From assembly GCA_002011125.2 (NCBI GenBank), contig MTMF02000009.1:960989-1024988 (forward strand): a stretch of DNA of 64,000 bases. Direction: 5' to 3'. Positions 9,487-17,619 of this stretch are shown one piece after another (within the stretch, counting starts at the first letter, position 1; each line of letters opens with the position of its first letter). Source of the stretch: Candidatus Hydrothermarchaeum profundi. Its GTDB lineage: Archaea > Hydrothermarchaeota > Hydrothermarchaeia > Hydrothermarchaeales > Hydrothermarchaeaceae. The translations under genes and the position numbers were made by a program. The notes under the pieces are model-generated. The model was not told where the DNA came from, searched no databases, and saw only the letters and a program-made list of their open reading frames with translations.

Positions 9487-10273
9487 CCTCAAAGTGGCCG
9501 AGGTCATGACCACAGGTCCTCTCTGTGTTAGGGAAGAGGACTATGCGACCAAGGCCAGATCTCTCTTCAGGAAAACAGGTTATAGGAGTTTGCCTGTAGT
9601 AGATGAAGACAATAGACTAGTGGGCATAATAACTAGAGGGGATATACTGAATGTTACATCTACCAAATCAAATATCCAAGTAGGCGGTTTAATGTCTTCT
9701 CCCATAATTTATGCGACTCCAGAAGAGGATATTATTAGCGTTGCTAAAAGGTTAATTAAAGCTGATGTAAATAGGGCTCCAATAGTAAAATCTAATTCGG
9801 ACATGGAGTTGGTTGGTATACTATGTCTACATGACATTATGCGGGAGTTAAGAAGAAAGGGAATTAAACCTAGAAAAAAGAGGGTTAAGGAGGTAATGAC
9901 AGAAAATATTTTGACTTGCAGCCCTGCCGATCCGATAACGAAGGTTTGGGCTAAAATTGATGATACCGGGTATTCTGGTATTCCTGTTATTAAGGATGGT
10001 AGGCCAATTGGCATGATTACGAGAAAGGACATAATAAAGGCAGGATACGCTAGAATTGAGAGAGAGGGTAACAAAGGAAGGATGAAGAACCCCCCGATAG
10101 TTGAAAAGCTTATGAGGACTCCTGTAATCAGCGTTTCGAAGGAATGTAGTGTTGAAGAAGCAGTAGATCTAATGCTTAAATTTGATATTGGTAGACTGGC
10201 AGTAGTAGAGAATGGAGTTCTAGTTGGGATAATTGATAGAGAAGATGTTATAAAAGCATATATAGGGGATTAA
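9476..10273 (+). CDS. Four-CBS protein (CBS array gene 2)
   Basis: A protein of about 265 residues consisting of four CBS domains and nothing else. The modules start near VAEVMTTGPLCV, VGGLMSSPIIYA, VKEVMTENILTC and VEKLMRTPVISV. GTG 9476 is chosen because GGGAGGA at 9464-9470 lies 5 bases upstream. An earlier in-frame ATG at 9437 is well inside the previous gene and lacks a site. With no attached enzyme or transporter domain, it probably acts as a nucleotide-sensing partner of another protein. It is followed after 1 base by the third array gene. Confidence 0.88.
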   Translation: MGTDLKVAEVMTTGPLCVREEDYATKARSLFRKTGYRSLPVVDEDNRLVGIITRGDILNVTSTKSNIQVGGLMSSPIIYATPEEDIISVAKRLIKADVNRAPIVKSNSDMELVGILCLHDIMRELRRKGIKPRKKRVKEVMTENILTCSPADPITKVWAKIDDTGYSGIPVIKDGRPIGMITRKDIIKAGYARIEREGNKGRMKNPPIVEKLMRTPVISVSKECSVEEAVDLMLKFDIGRLAVVENGVLVGIIDREDVIKAYIGD

Positions 10274-10274
10274 A

Positions 10275-11210
10275 ATGGTGAAGGATTTCATAAAAGAGAG
10301 AATAAAAGATGTACATAGTATAACTAAAGCAAGGGAAAGGAAAGCCTTGGATTTCAAGTCGAAGTTAGCATCGTATGAAGGATCAATAATGTCTATTGCA
10401 ACAAAAGAAGTAGTTACTATTCCTCCTACTATGACAATAAAAGGTGCAGCAGAAACTATGACTAAGTATCGTTTTAGGAGGCTTCCAGTATGTGATCCAG
10501 GCACTAATAGGCTTGTGGGTATTGTAGGCAGTAGTGATATTATAGACTTTTTGGGTGGAGGCGAAAAGTATCTTTTAATTGAGAAAAAGTTTGGTGGAAA
10601 TTTTTTTGCCGCTATTAATGACTCAGTAAGAGAAATAATGGTAACAGATGTATTAACTGCGCGGACTGATGAGACTATTGAAGAAGCATTGGATAAGTTG
10701 CTTAAAACCCGTGCTGGGGGAATCGTAATAGTTGACGATGAACAGAGGGCTAAGGGAATAATTACAGAACGTGATTTCGTGTTTCTTCTTTCTGAAAAAG
10801 TTACTGGTAAGAAAGTGGGAGAGCATATGACTACTAACGTTGTAACCGCAACTCCAGGAATGCCGTTGGGAGACGCATGTAAGATAATGGTTAGGAATAG
10901 TTTCAGGAGGTTGCCTGTCGTGAGTCAAGGATTCTTAAGAGGCCTTATAACCACAAGAATGATTATCGAGTTTATTGGAAGGAATCATATTTTTGATAAG
11001 ATAGTACAAAATAAAGTTAAAGAAATCTTAGATACCAGAGTTTCGGAGATAATGTCTAGAGATGTGCCGACCATATCAAAGGAAGCAGATATCGGTGAAG
11101 CAGCTAAGATTATGGAATCAAGCGGTAGAGGTACAATCTGCGTTGTAGAGGACAGCAGGCTTTTGGGTATTCTGACTGAAAGAGATATACTAAAGGCGCT
11201 AGCAGAATGA
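10275..11210 (+). CDS. Four-CBS protein (CBS array gene 3)
   Basis: A protein of 311 residues with a basic helical lead of about 35 residues (KDFIKERIKDVHSITKARERK), then four CBS domains starting near GSIMSIATKEVV, VREIMVTDVLTA, VGEHMTTNVVTA and VSEIMSRDVPTI. A longer spacer of about 25 residues separates the first and second modules. No other domain is present. It starts 1 base after array gene 2 and ends in a 4-base overlap with array gene 4, so it is in the same operon. Confidence 0.9.
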   Translation: MVKDFIKERIKDVHSITKARERKALDFKSKLASYEGSIMSIATKEVVTIPPTMTIKGAAETMTKYRFRRLPVCDPGTNRLVGIVGSSDIIDFLGGGEKYLLIEKKFGGNFFAAINDSVREIMVTDVLTARTDETIEEALDKLLKTRAGGIVIVDDEQRAKGIITERDFVFLLSEKVTGKKVGEHMTTNVVTATPGMPLGDACKIMVRNSFRRLPVVSQGFLRGLITTRMIIEFIGRNHIFDKIVQNKVKEILDTRVSEIMSRDVPTISKEADIGEAAKIMESSGRGTICVVEDSRLLGILTERDILKALAE

Positions 11211-12058
11211 TGATTGAAAAATATATGAGTAAAGAATTGGTCGTTGTATCCCCAGGCGATACTATAGCTCATGTGCGCAACTTATTGATATCTAACAGAG
11301 TGAGTAGAGTATTAATTGCTCAAGAAGGGCTGGTAGGTATAGTAACTAAAAAAGATATTTCAGAGAGGCTCGCTACAGGGAGTGCGCTATGGAGAAGAAG
11401 ACCGATTGACAAGATTTCTGTGAGTAGAGTCATGACTACCGATCTCATTACGATTTCTTCAGATGCATCGATAGCTGAGGCAGCCAAAATGATGATAGAA
11501 AATAAAATATCTTCTCTCCCGGTTATAGATGACAAAGGTAACTTAGTAGGTATTATAACAAAAACGGATCTAGTTAAGGCGTATCTTGAGAATTATAGGG
11601 GAAAATATAAAGTTAGAAAACTTATGAGTAAAAATGTTGTAACTGTTGATAGATTTCATACTCTGAGTCACGTGGTTGAACTAATGCGAGAGAAAGGAGT
11701 AGGCAGAGTGATTGTGATTGATGGTGGTAAGCCGGTTGGTATTATAACTCCTTCTAATATCTCATTCTATGAGTTAACTGAGCCTCGAAGAGGTGTAAGG
11801 GTAATGGAAAAGACTTTTGTCAGAAAACCTGATAGGGCAGAAAGGCCGAGATATAGGTATGTAAAAACATTACTCGTTACTGCAGAAGATCTTATGTCCT
11901 CAAATCTTATTACGATTAAAAGCACGAGAGACGCGACAGAGGCTGCGGATCTCCTGATCAAAAATAAAATATCTTCATTGCCTGTAGTTGATGATACCGA
12001 ATTATCTGGGATAATAACTAAAACGGATATTGTGAGGGGGATAGCAAAAATCGGGTAA
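11207..12058 (+). CDS. Four-CBS protein (CBS array gene 4)
   Basis: A protein of 283 residues with four CBS domains starting near IEKYMSKELVVV, VSRVMTTDLITI, VRKLMSKNVVTV and AEDLMSSNLITI. The second and fourth modules are strikingly alike, sharing NKISSLPV and GIITKTD, so the gene probably arose from duplication of a two-CBS unit. ATG 11207 overlaps the TGA of the preceding gene, an ATGA coupling. The ligand and partner protein are unknown. Confidence 0.9.
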   Translation: MMIEKYMSKELVVVSPGDTIAHVRNLLISNRVSRVLIAQEGLVGIVTKKDISERLATGSALWRRRPIDKISVSRVMTTDLITISSDASIAEAAKMMIENKISSLPVIDDKGNLVGIITKTDLVKAYLENYRGKYKVRKLMSKNVVTVDRFHTLSHVVELMREKGVGRVIVIDGGKPVGIITPSNISFYELTEPRRGVRVMEKTFVRKPDRAERPRYRYVKTLLVTAEDLMSSNLITIKSTRDATEAADLLIKNKISSLPVVDDTELSGIITKTDIVRGIAKIG

Positions 12059-12091
12059 TTCAATAATATTTAATCTTTCGAGGTGGGATCT

Positions 12092-12871
12092 ATGGTCCTT
12101 TTAGTTGATGATTTAATGACGAGGGAAGTTATTTGTATCGATAAGAATCGAGCTTTATCAGACGCTTATAAGCTAATGGAGAAGAAAAATATTTCTAGGA
12201 TATTGGTTACTTCTGCCGGGGAATTATGCGGTATTATGTCTATAAAGGATGTGCTTGAACATTTAGGGTCATCTAAACATGGTAAAATTTTGCCCTCTAG
12301 TCTTCATGTGTCTACTGTAATGAATGATAGCCTGATAGTTATTAAAAAAGGCAAAAGTGTAAGAGATGCTGCTAAACTGATGCTTGAGAATAGAATTTCT
12401 TGCCTGCCTGTGATGGATGCTGACCGCGTTGTTGGAATAATTACTAAGACAGACCTAATAAAAAGTCTTAAAAACTCTAAAAAGAAGATTGAGAAGGTAA
12501 TAACATGGGACCCAGACGTAGTTAGCCCAAAGGATAGAGTAGTGCATGCTAGGCGAATAATGCTCGATAAGAACATTGGCAGACTCATAGTTCTAGAAGA
12601 AGATGAACTCGTAGGGATAGTAACAGAGAAGGATATAGCTAAAGCCTTATCCGCTTTTAGGAAAACTGCAGATAGGTATCAATATAGCCGTATAAGGAAC
12701 ATGATAATAGAAGATGTAATGACACAAACAGTTAAAACACTTGATATAAATGCAACGGTAGGGGATGCCGTTAGCATGATGTTAGAGAATAATTTTTCTG
12801 GGATTCCTATCCTTAATGACGGAAAGTTGGCAGGTATAGTCACTAAGACGGACCTCATACGAGTTATATGA
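12092..12871 (+). CDS. Four-CBS protein (CBS array gene 5)
   Basis: A protein of about 259 residues with four CBS domains starting near VDDLMTREVICI, VSTVMNDSLIVI, IEKVITWDPDVV and IEDVMTQTVKTL. ATG 12092 is preferred over GTG 12083 because GAGGTG at 12080-12085 lies 6 bases upstream. Its second and fourth modules carry GIITKTDLI / GIVTKTDLI, like array gene 4. The stop overlaps the RNA ligase start by 4 bases, so the array and the ligase are translationally coupled. Confidence 0.9.
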   Translation: MVLLVDDLMTREVICIDKNRALSDAYKLMEKKNISRILVTSAGELCGIMSIKDVLEHLGSSKHGKILPSSLHVSTVMNDSLIVIKKGKSVRDAAKLMLENRISCLPVMDADRVVGIITKTDLIKSLKNSKKKIEKVITWDPDVVSPKDRVVHARRIMLDKNIGRLIVLEEDELVGIVTEKDIAKALSAFRKTADRYQYSRIRNMIIEDVMTQTVKTLDINATVGDAVSMMLENNFSGIPILNDGKLAGIVTKTDLIRVI

Positions 12872-13998
12872 TTATAGAAAAAATTTCTAGGGCCTTAGGA
12901 GTAGAACCTTGGAGAATAAAAGGAGCTCTAGACCGTCATACAATAAGAATCGTTAAGGACTTTACTCCAAATTACATAGTTTTTAAAAAAAGCTTAGGGC
13001 AGATTGAGAGGGGTACTAGTGTTTTTCTTAATGATGATCTTGATGTAGTGCCAGGGTTCCCTAAAATCCAGAGAGCTTTTTATCTAAGACCTGTAGTTGA
13101 GAGACATTTCGGAGAGAAAATAGCTGTAGAAGAAAAAATGAATGGTTATAATGTAAGAGCATTTCTCGTTAACAATAAAGTTTATGCACTCACAAGAGGG
13201 GGATTTATATGCCCTTACACAACAGCTAAGTTGAGAGAGATCTCTGGCATTAAAAAATTTCTATCAGACCATAATGTTGTACTATGCGGTGAAGTTGTTG
13301 GTATGGAGAACCCCTATGTAATTCATGAATACCCTGAAGCAGGAAAATTTGGTTTCTTTGTTTTCGATATAAGGGAGAAAAAGTCTAATGACCCTAAACC
13401 TATTCAGGAAAGAAACTCGCTACTCGATGCGTATGGTATTAGATATGTGAGGTTGATAGGTATTTTTAAGAAGGCTATAGTGGTAGAAGAAATTTTCAAA
13501 ATTATAAAGGAATTAGAGAAGGAGAATAGGGAAGGTGTTGTCCTAAAAGATCCAGATATGAAGATACCCCCAATAAAATATACCTCTTCGAAGACAAACA
13601 CGTCTGATTTAGCATACGCATTCAGGTTTCCCTATGATTACGGTAGAGACTTCTTCTTTTCAAGGATTATGAGAGAGGGCTATCAAGCTTTAGAGCTTGA
13701 GGAAGAGGAGGATGACCTAAAGAAGCGAGCACTTAGACTTGGCGAGAGTCTATTATATCCTATGGTTGAAACTATGAAAAAGATTAAAAAAGGCGAGATT
13801 GTTACCGAAGATTTTACTGTTAGGGTTAATAGTAGGAGGGAGATTTCTAAAATAGAAACATACTTGCGGAGACAGGGAGTGGACGTGAATATCGTTGATA
13901 TACGGGAAGAGGAAAATGGATTTGTAGCGAGGGTAAAAAGGATGAGGCATTCTACTAATGATAAGATAAGATCATTGTTATCTGGTAAAATAGAATAA
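12868..13998 (+). CDS. ATP-dependent RNA ligase, Rnl3 (Pab1020) type
   Basis: A protein of 376 residues of the archaeal RNA ligase family typified by Pyrococcus abyssi Pab1020, which circularises or joins RNA 5'-phosphate and 3'-hydroxyl ends. The nucleotidyl-transfer motif I is EEKMNGYNVRAF with the catalytic lysine before NG. Motif III-like GFFVFDIRE, motif IV EGVVLKDP and motif V around PIKYTSSKTN follow in order. The C-terminal third is helical, as expected for the dimerisation part. It is the only recognisable enzyme in the CBS operon and is coupled to the last CBS gene by ATGA overlap. Confidence 0.88.
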   Translation: MIIEKISRALGVEPWRIKGALDRHTIRIVKDFTPNYIVFKKSLGQIERGTSVFLNDDLDVVPGFPKIQRAFYLRPVVERHFGEKIAVEEKMNGYNVRAFLVNNKVYALTRGGFICPYTTAKLREISGIKKFLSDHNVVLCGEVVGMENPYVIHEYPEAGKFGFFVFDIREKKSNDPKPIQERNSLLDAYGIRYVRLIGIFKKAIVVEEIFKIIKELEKENREGVVLKDPDMKIPPIKYTSSKTNTSDLAYAFRFPYDYGRDFFFSRIMREGYQALELEEEEDDLKKRALRLGESLLYPMVETMKKIKKGEIVTEDFTVRVNSRREISKIETYLRRQGVDVNIVDIREEENGFVARVKRMRHSTNDKIRSLLSGKIE

Positions 13999-13999
13999 T

Positions 14000-14341
14000 T
14001 TACCTATACCCTGGCATAGGAGGTGGGGAAGTGGGAGGACCCATATGCCTCTTCTTTTGTTCATAATAGTCCTTATATACACGCCATGTTTTTTCAGCAA
14101 GGTTTCCTCGTAATATTTTTGTTATAATCATTTTGGGAGCAGGGAGTTTATCTGAGATTGGAGTATAATCTACGATTACAATGTCTCCTTCACGTATTTT
14201 TTTACTAAGCTTGGGGGATACCTCTGTAGTAAGAAGATTTTCATCCCACATCATAAGAGCGGCTTGAGTGGCCTCGTCAGCAGATTCCACCTCATCATTA
14301 TCCGGAGAGAATACTTTTACAGTTTTGCCTACATGGTACAT
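14000..14341 (-). CDS. Conserved archaeal protein, function unknown
   Basis: A protein of about 113 residues. ATG 14341 fits AGAGGTG at 14350-14356 with 8 bases of spacing. A GTG at 14350 would lie inside that site. The sequence starts YHVGKTVKVFSPDNDEV, includes a helix around ATQAALMMWDENLL and a beta-rich part DIVIVDYTPISD, and ends in a proline-rich tail GPPTSPPPMPGYR. I recall such proteins in euryarchaea but know no function. It converges on the RNA ligase gene with a 1-base gap. Confidence 0.68.
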   Translation of the reverse strand: MYHVGKTVKVFSPDNDEVESADEATQAALMMWDENLLTTEVSPKLSKKIREGDIVIVDYTPISDKLPAPKMIITKILRGNLAEKTWRVYKDYYEQKKRHMGPPTSPPPMPGYR

Positions 14342-14399
14342 CTGCTTCACCTCTCATGTTTTGCTTCACTATTATAAAACACATCTAGCGGTGTTAAGA

Positions 14400-14408
14400 A
14401 TTAAATAC
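14400..14408 (+). promoter_or_regulatory. TATA box of dihydroorotase
   Basis: ATTAAATA is centred 27 bases before the pyrC ATG at 14431, the spacing of a leaderless archaeal transcript. No ribosome binding site precedes the ATG. Confidence 0.5.
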
Positions 14409-14430
14409 CTTTTACACTTTATTTAAACCC

Positions 14431-15690
14431 ATGCTCTTAAAAAACTGTAGGATAGTTAGTTCTAGTAAAATTATAATGGCAGATATTTTAATTGAGGGAG
14501 AAAAGATAAAAGAAGTAGGGGTGGGTCTCCGAGGGGATGAAATTTTTAATCTTCGAGGCAAGCTCGTTATACCCGGAGTTATCGACCTCCATGTACATAT
14601 GCGTGATTTCAGCCAGAAGTATAAGGAGGATTTTACTTCAGGTAGTAAAGCCGCTCTGGCAGGGGGGGTTACTACTTTTGTGGATATGCCAAACTCTTCT
14701 CCCCCGGTTATTGACGCAAAGACCTTCAGGAGAAGATTAGAAGAAGCTGGTAGAAAGTCCCTTATAGATTTTGGGATTAATTTTGGAGTTGTTACTGATA
14801 ATTCGAGATTTCTTAAGGATATTAGACCATCATTTTGTAAGATATACATGGATGGAACTCTTGGTGAAATTGATGATGAAACACTAAGAAACGCTATTAG
14901 GAGATGTCCTAAAACTGCAGTACATGCTGAGGATATAAACGTCATTAAGGAAAACATAGAAAAATTCAAGGGCAAAGAAGTCTCTGATTTTCATTTGAAG
15001 ATAAGAGGGCCGGAGGCTGAAGAAAAAGCGATAAAAAAAATTGCTTCGCTTACCGCATCCTTAAATAAAAGTGTTCATATTTGCCATATTTCTTTAAGAA
15101 AATCGCTGGAGTATCTCAATGAGAACGTAACTTGCGAAGTAACACCTCATCATCTATTGCTCACAAATAAAGAGTTAAAGGAAAAGGGGGGCATTGCAAA
15201 GACAAATCCTCCCCTCAGGTCTCAAAGTGATACTAATGCTCTTATGGGAGCACTAAAGAATAGGAGGATAGATATAGTAGCAAGTGATCATGCGCCTCAC
15301 TTGGAGGATGAAAAAGAGGATGAGGTATCTGCTCCTCCAGGAATACCTAATTTAGACATTATGCTTAAGCTGTTCTTAACTCTCGTCAATAAGAAAGTGC
15401 TTACTTTAAGTGATATTGTAAGGACGATGTGCGAAAATCCGGCTAGATTACTGGGATTGAAAAAAGGCGAAATAAAAAAGGACAACTATGCTGATCTTGT
15501 TATTCTGGACTTAGAGAAGGAAAGTAAAATAGAGGTGGAGGAGTTTTATTCAAAGGCGAAGTACTCGCCTTTTGAAGGTTGGAGAACTAAAGGCTGCCCT
15601 GAGGTAGTATTTATAAGGGGAGAAATCGCTTTCGAGGATGAGGATTTTATTGTGAAAAGAGGATATGGAAAATGGATAGGAGGGATGTGA
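14431..15690 (+). CDS. pyrC: Dihydroorotase
   Basis: Interconverts carbamoyl-aspartate and dihydroorotate in pyrimidine biosynthesis. The amidohydrolase metal motif DLHVHMRDF is near residue 50, with the later histidines in VHAEDIN and HICHIS and the catalytic-type ASDHAPH near residue 287. At 419 residues it fits the archaeal multifunctional-type dihydroorotase/allantoinase family, and pyrimidine context is supported by carAB in the same window. A TATA-like ATTAAATA centred 27 bases before the ATG and no ribosome binding site suggest a leaderless message. Confidence 0.93.
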   Translation: MLLKNCRIVSSSKIIMADILIEGEKIKEVGVGLRGDEIFNLRGKLVIPGVIDLHVHMRDFSQKYKEDFTSGSKAALAGGVTTFVDMPNSSPPVIDAKTFRRRLEEAGRKSLIDFGINFGVVTDNSRFLKDIRPSFCKIYMDGTLGEIDDETLRNAIRRCPKTAVHAEDINVIKENIEKFKGKEVSDFHLKIRGPEAEEKAIKKIASLTASLNKSVHICHISLRKSLEYLNENVTCEVTPHHLLLTNKELKEKGGIAKTNPPLRSQSDTNALMGALKNRRIDIVASDHAPHLEDEKEDEVSAPPGIPNLDIMLKLFLTLVNKKVLTLSDIVRTMCENPARLLGLKKGEIKKDNYADLVILDLEKESKIEVEEFYSKAKYSPFEGWRTKGCPEVVFIRGEIAFEDEDFIVKRGYGKWIGGM

Positions 15691-15840
15691 ATGGGATATG
15701 AATATTCTATAATAAACATGAGCCATCTAAAAGAGAGGGGGATAATTGCTCAAGAGAGTGCCCTAAATAAATTGGGTAGGGAGGGGTGGGAATTAGTCGG
15801 CATAGATGGAGAGTGGTATATATTTAAGAGGCCTATCTAG
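15691..15840 (+). CDS. Small DUF4177-like protein
   Basis: A 49-residue reading frame beginning at the first codon after the dihydroorotase TGA. It reads MGYEYSIINMS, then the characteristic LNKLGREGWELVGI, then a short strand WYIFKRP. The GWELV core after an amphipathic helix is the hallmark of DUF4177-type small proteins, whose function is not known. The start uses an ATG with GGAGG (15680-15684) placed 6 bases upstream, inside the end of pyrC. Its last 8 bases overlap the convergent histone gene. Confidence 0.72.
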   Translation: MGYEYSIINMSHLKERGIIAQESALNKLGREGWELVGIDGEWYIFKRPI

Positions 15841-16033
15841 TCGCGAGTTTGATGTCTTTAGCTTTTACTGTCTTTCTCCCAGCATGTTTTGCTAGTTTTC
15901 CGGCTTCTATTGAAATCTCAGATCCGATCTCCTCTAATACTGCCGCAAGTTCCATTGCCGCATCGTTACCAACCCTTAAACCAGTCGCTTTTCGTATAAT
16001 TCTATCTGCTGCAGCCACAGGTATATCGGCCAT
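15833..16033 (-). CDS. Archaeal histone
   Basis: A 66-residue histone-fold protein that wraps and compacts DNA. It shows the standard helix-strand-helix-strand-helix arrangement: IPVAAADRIIRKATGLRV, then the long central helix with AAMELAAVLEEIG, and the end with KHAGRKTVKAKDIKLA. The residues AGRKTVKAKDIKLA match the HMf-type DNA-binding and tetramer region. AGGTGAT 6 bases before ATG 16033 is a good start site. The gene is single and independent of its neighbours. Confidence 0.96.
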   Translation of the reverse strand: MADIPVAAADRIIRKATGLRVGNDAAMELAAVLEEIGSEISIEAGKLAKHAGRKTVKAKDIKLATR

Positions 16034-16092
16034 TTACATCACCTAAGAGAATAATCAAAGACATACAATATAAAGATTTCGTAAAAAAGGCC

Positions 16093-16974
16093 TTATTTGC
16101 TCGCTAATTTAACAGAATTAATTATTTTCTTTGTAGGTACAAAATTTTTATCTAAACCAAGTTTTTTTGGAGTTATTCCCAAAGCTAAGCCTATAAGTTG
16201 AGTAAAATAGAGCACTGGAACTTCTATTTTCTCATTATACTCTTTTTCAATGTACATTTGTCTAGCGTCTAATGCCATATGGCATAGCGGGCAGGCAGTT
16301 ATAATACAATCTGCATTTTCTTTAGCATCTAGAAGGATTTCTCGACTGAGTTTCATTTGTACTCCTTCATTTGCCATCATCAGTGCTCCCCCACAGCACT
16401 TGACTTTGTGTTGGAAAGGAGCGACAGTTGCGCCCACAGCTTCTATTATTCTATCCATTGATGTCGGCCTTTCAGGGCTATCGAATCTCTTATTCCTAGG
16501 GGGTCTAACTATAACGCATCCATAATACGGAGCTACTTTAAGACCGTTGAGAGAATTCACCACTTTTTCTGCTAGCTTTTCGATTCCAATATCATTTACT
16601 ATAACATCAAGAGGATGCTTCACATCTATACTGCCTTTTACTTTAAGGCCTGTCCCCTCTAAAGCTTTATTCATCTTATCTAGAAGTTCTCTATCCATTT
16701 TAATAGAATCACTGGTTTCCCATTCTCTAAGATAACATTCTGGGCAGGGGGCCAGTATATCCATATTCTCTTTCTCTGCTAGTGCTAAATTCCGTGCAGC
16801 TAAGGAAAGGGAGAGTAGGTGATCTATTGAATAAGCGGCAGACGCACCACAACAGTTCCAATCTTCTATCTCTTTAAGCTCCACTCCTAGAGCTTTAAAC
16901 ACTTCCTTTACTGACATATCATATTCTTTAGCAGTCGCTTCCAATGAGCATCCCGGATAATAAGCGTATTTCAC
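16093..16974 (-). CDS. hdrB: Heterodisulfide reductase subunit B homolog
   Basis: Subunit that binds the two noncubane [4Fe-4S] clusters which reduce CoM-S-S-CoB or a related disulfide. Both CCG domains are complete: C9, WNCCGAS and CPECYL in the first half, and YYGCVI, KCCGGAL and CPLCHMA in the second. The length of 293 is normal. The GTG start overlaps the TGA of hdrC by 4 bases, so the two are coupled. No hdrA lies nearby, so the electron-input subunit is either elsewhere or is a different partner. Confidence 0.93.
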   Translation of the reverse strand: MKYAYYPGCSLEATAKEYDMSVKEVFKALGVELKEIEDWNCCGASAAYSIDHLLSLSLAARNLALAEKENMDILAPCPECYLREWETSDSIKMDRELLDKMNKALEGTGLKVKGSIDVKHPLDVIVNDIGIEKLAEKVVNSLNGLKVAPYYGCVIVRPPRNKRFDSPERPTSMDRIIEAVGATVAPFQHKVKCCGGALMMANEGVQMKLSREILLDAKENADCIITACPLCHMALDARQMYIEKEYNEKIEVPVLYFTQLIGLALGITPKKLGLDKNFVPTKKIINSVKLASK

Positions 16975-17564
16975 TTTTCTTCCTCCTCTATTTTGCGTAT
17001 ATTTTCAATAATCTTTTTCATATGTTCTCTACCTTTAATTTTATGAGGCATTAGAGCTATTTTTCCCTTTTTTGTGAGTTCCATTCCAAGAGAAGCATGT
17101 CGCAATAAGTGTTTTAGCGTACCTGACAGAGAGCCCTCTGATTTTTGAGCAAATTTGAGCATTAATAGAGGTTCGAACATTCTTCCATAAGATAAAGCAA
17201 TCTCCACGAAAGAATTGTAAAAAGCTGGGCCTTTCTCGTTTGCAGCCCTAACTCCCTCCCTTATTGCTATGCTTTTTAACGCCCCCATAACATTGGTTAT
17301 TTCCACTCCTCTAGGACATCGAGTTTGACAGGTGTAACAAGAAGCACATACCCATATAGTTTCACTATTCAGAACTTTATCTTTTATACCTAAAGTTACC
17401 ATACGCATTATCTGCCTTGGTGTGTAGTCCATGGTATACACCGTTGGGCAACCCGCAGAGCAGGTACCACATTGGAAGCAGAGATGGACATTTTCTCCAC
17501 CTGCTTCCTCTACTTCATATACAAAATTTGGGTCACAATCTTTAAGTCTTATTATTTGTTCCAC
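16971..17564 (-). CDS. hdrC: Heterodisulfide reductase subunit C homolog
   Basis: Iron-sulfur subunit of 197 residues that passes electrons to HdrB. Two complete [4Fe-4S] motifs are present, CFQCGTCSAGCP near residue 30 and CASCYTCQTRCP near residue 72, followed by a helical tail. GTG 17564 is preceded by AGGTGTT. It is longer than some HdrC proteins but has no HdrE-type or cytochrome b membrane part, so the pair looks soluble. It sits 55 bases downstream of the aminotransferase gene. Confidence 0.92.
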   Translation of the reverse strand: MEQIIRLKDCDPNFVYEVEEAGGENVHLCFQCGTCSAGCPTVYTMDYTPRQIMRMVTLGIKDKVLNSETIWVCASCYTCQTRCPRGVEITNVMGALKSIAIREGVRAANEKGPAFYNSFVEIALSYGRMFEPLLMLKFAQKSEGSLSGTLKHLLRHASLGMELTKKGKIALMPHKIKGREHMKKIIENIRKIEEEEK

Positions 17565-17619
17565 TTTAACACCTTTGCAACACTTTGAATCTTGCCAAGG
17601 TAAAAATTATCTATCAACC

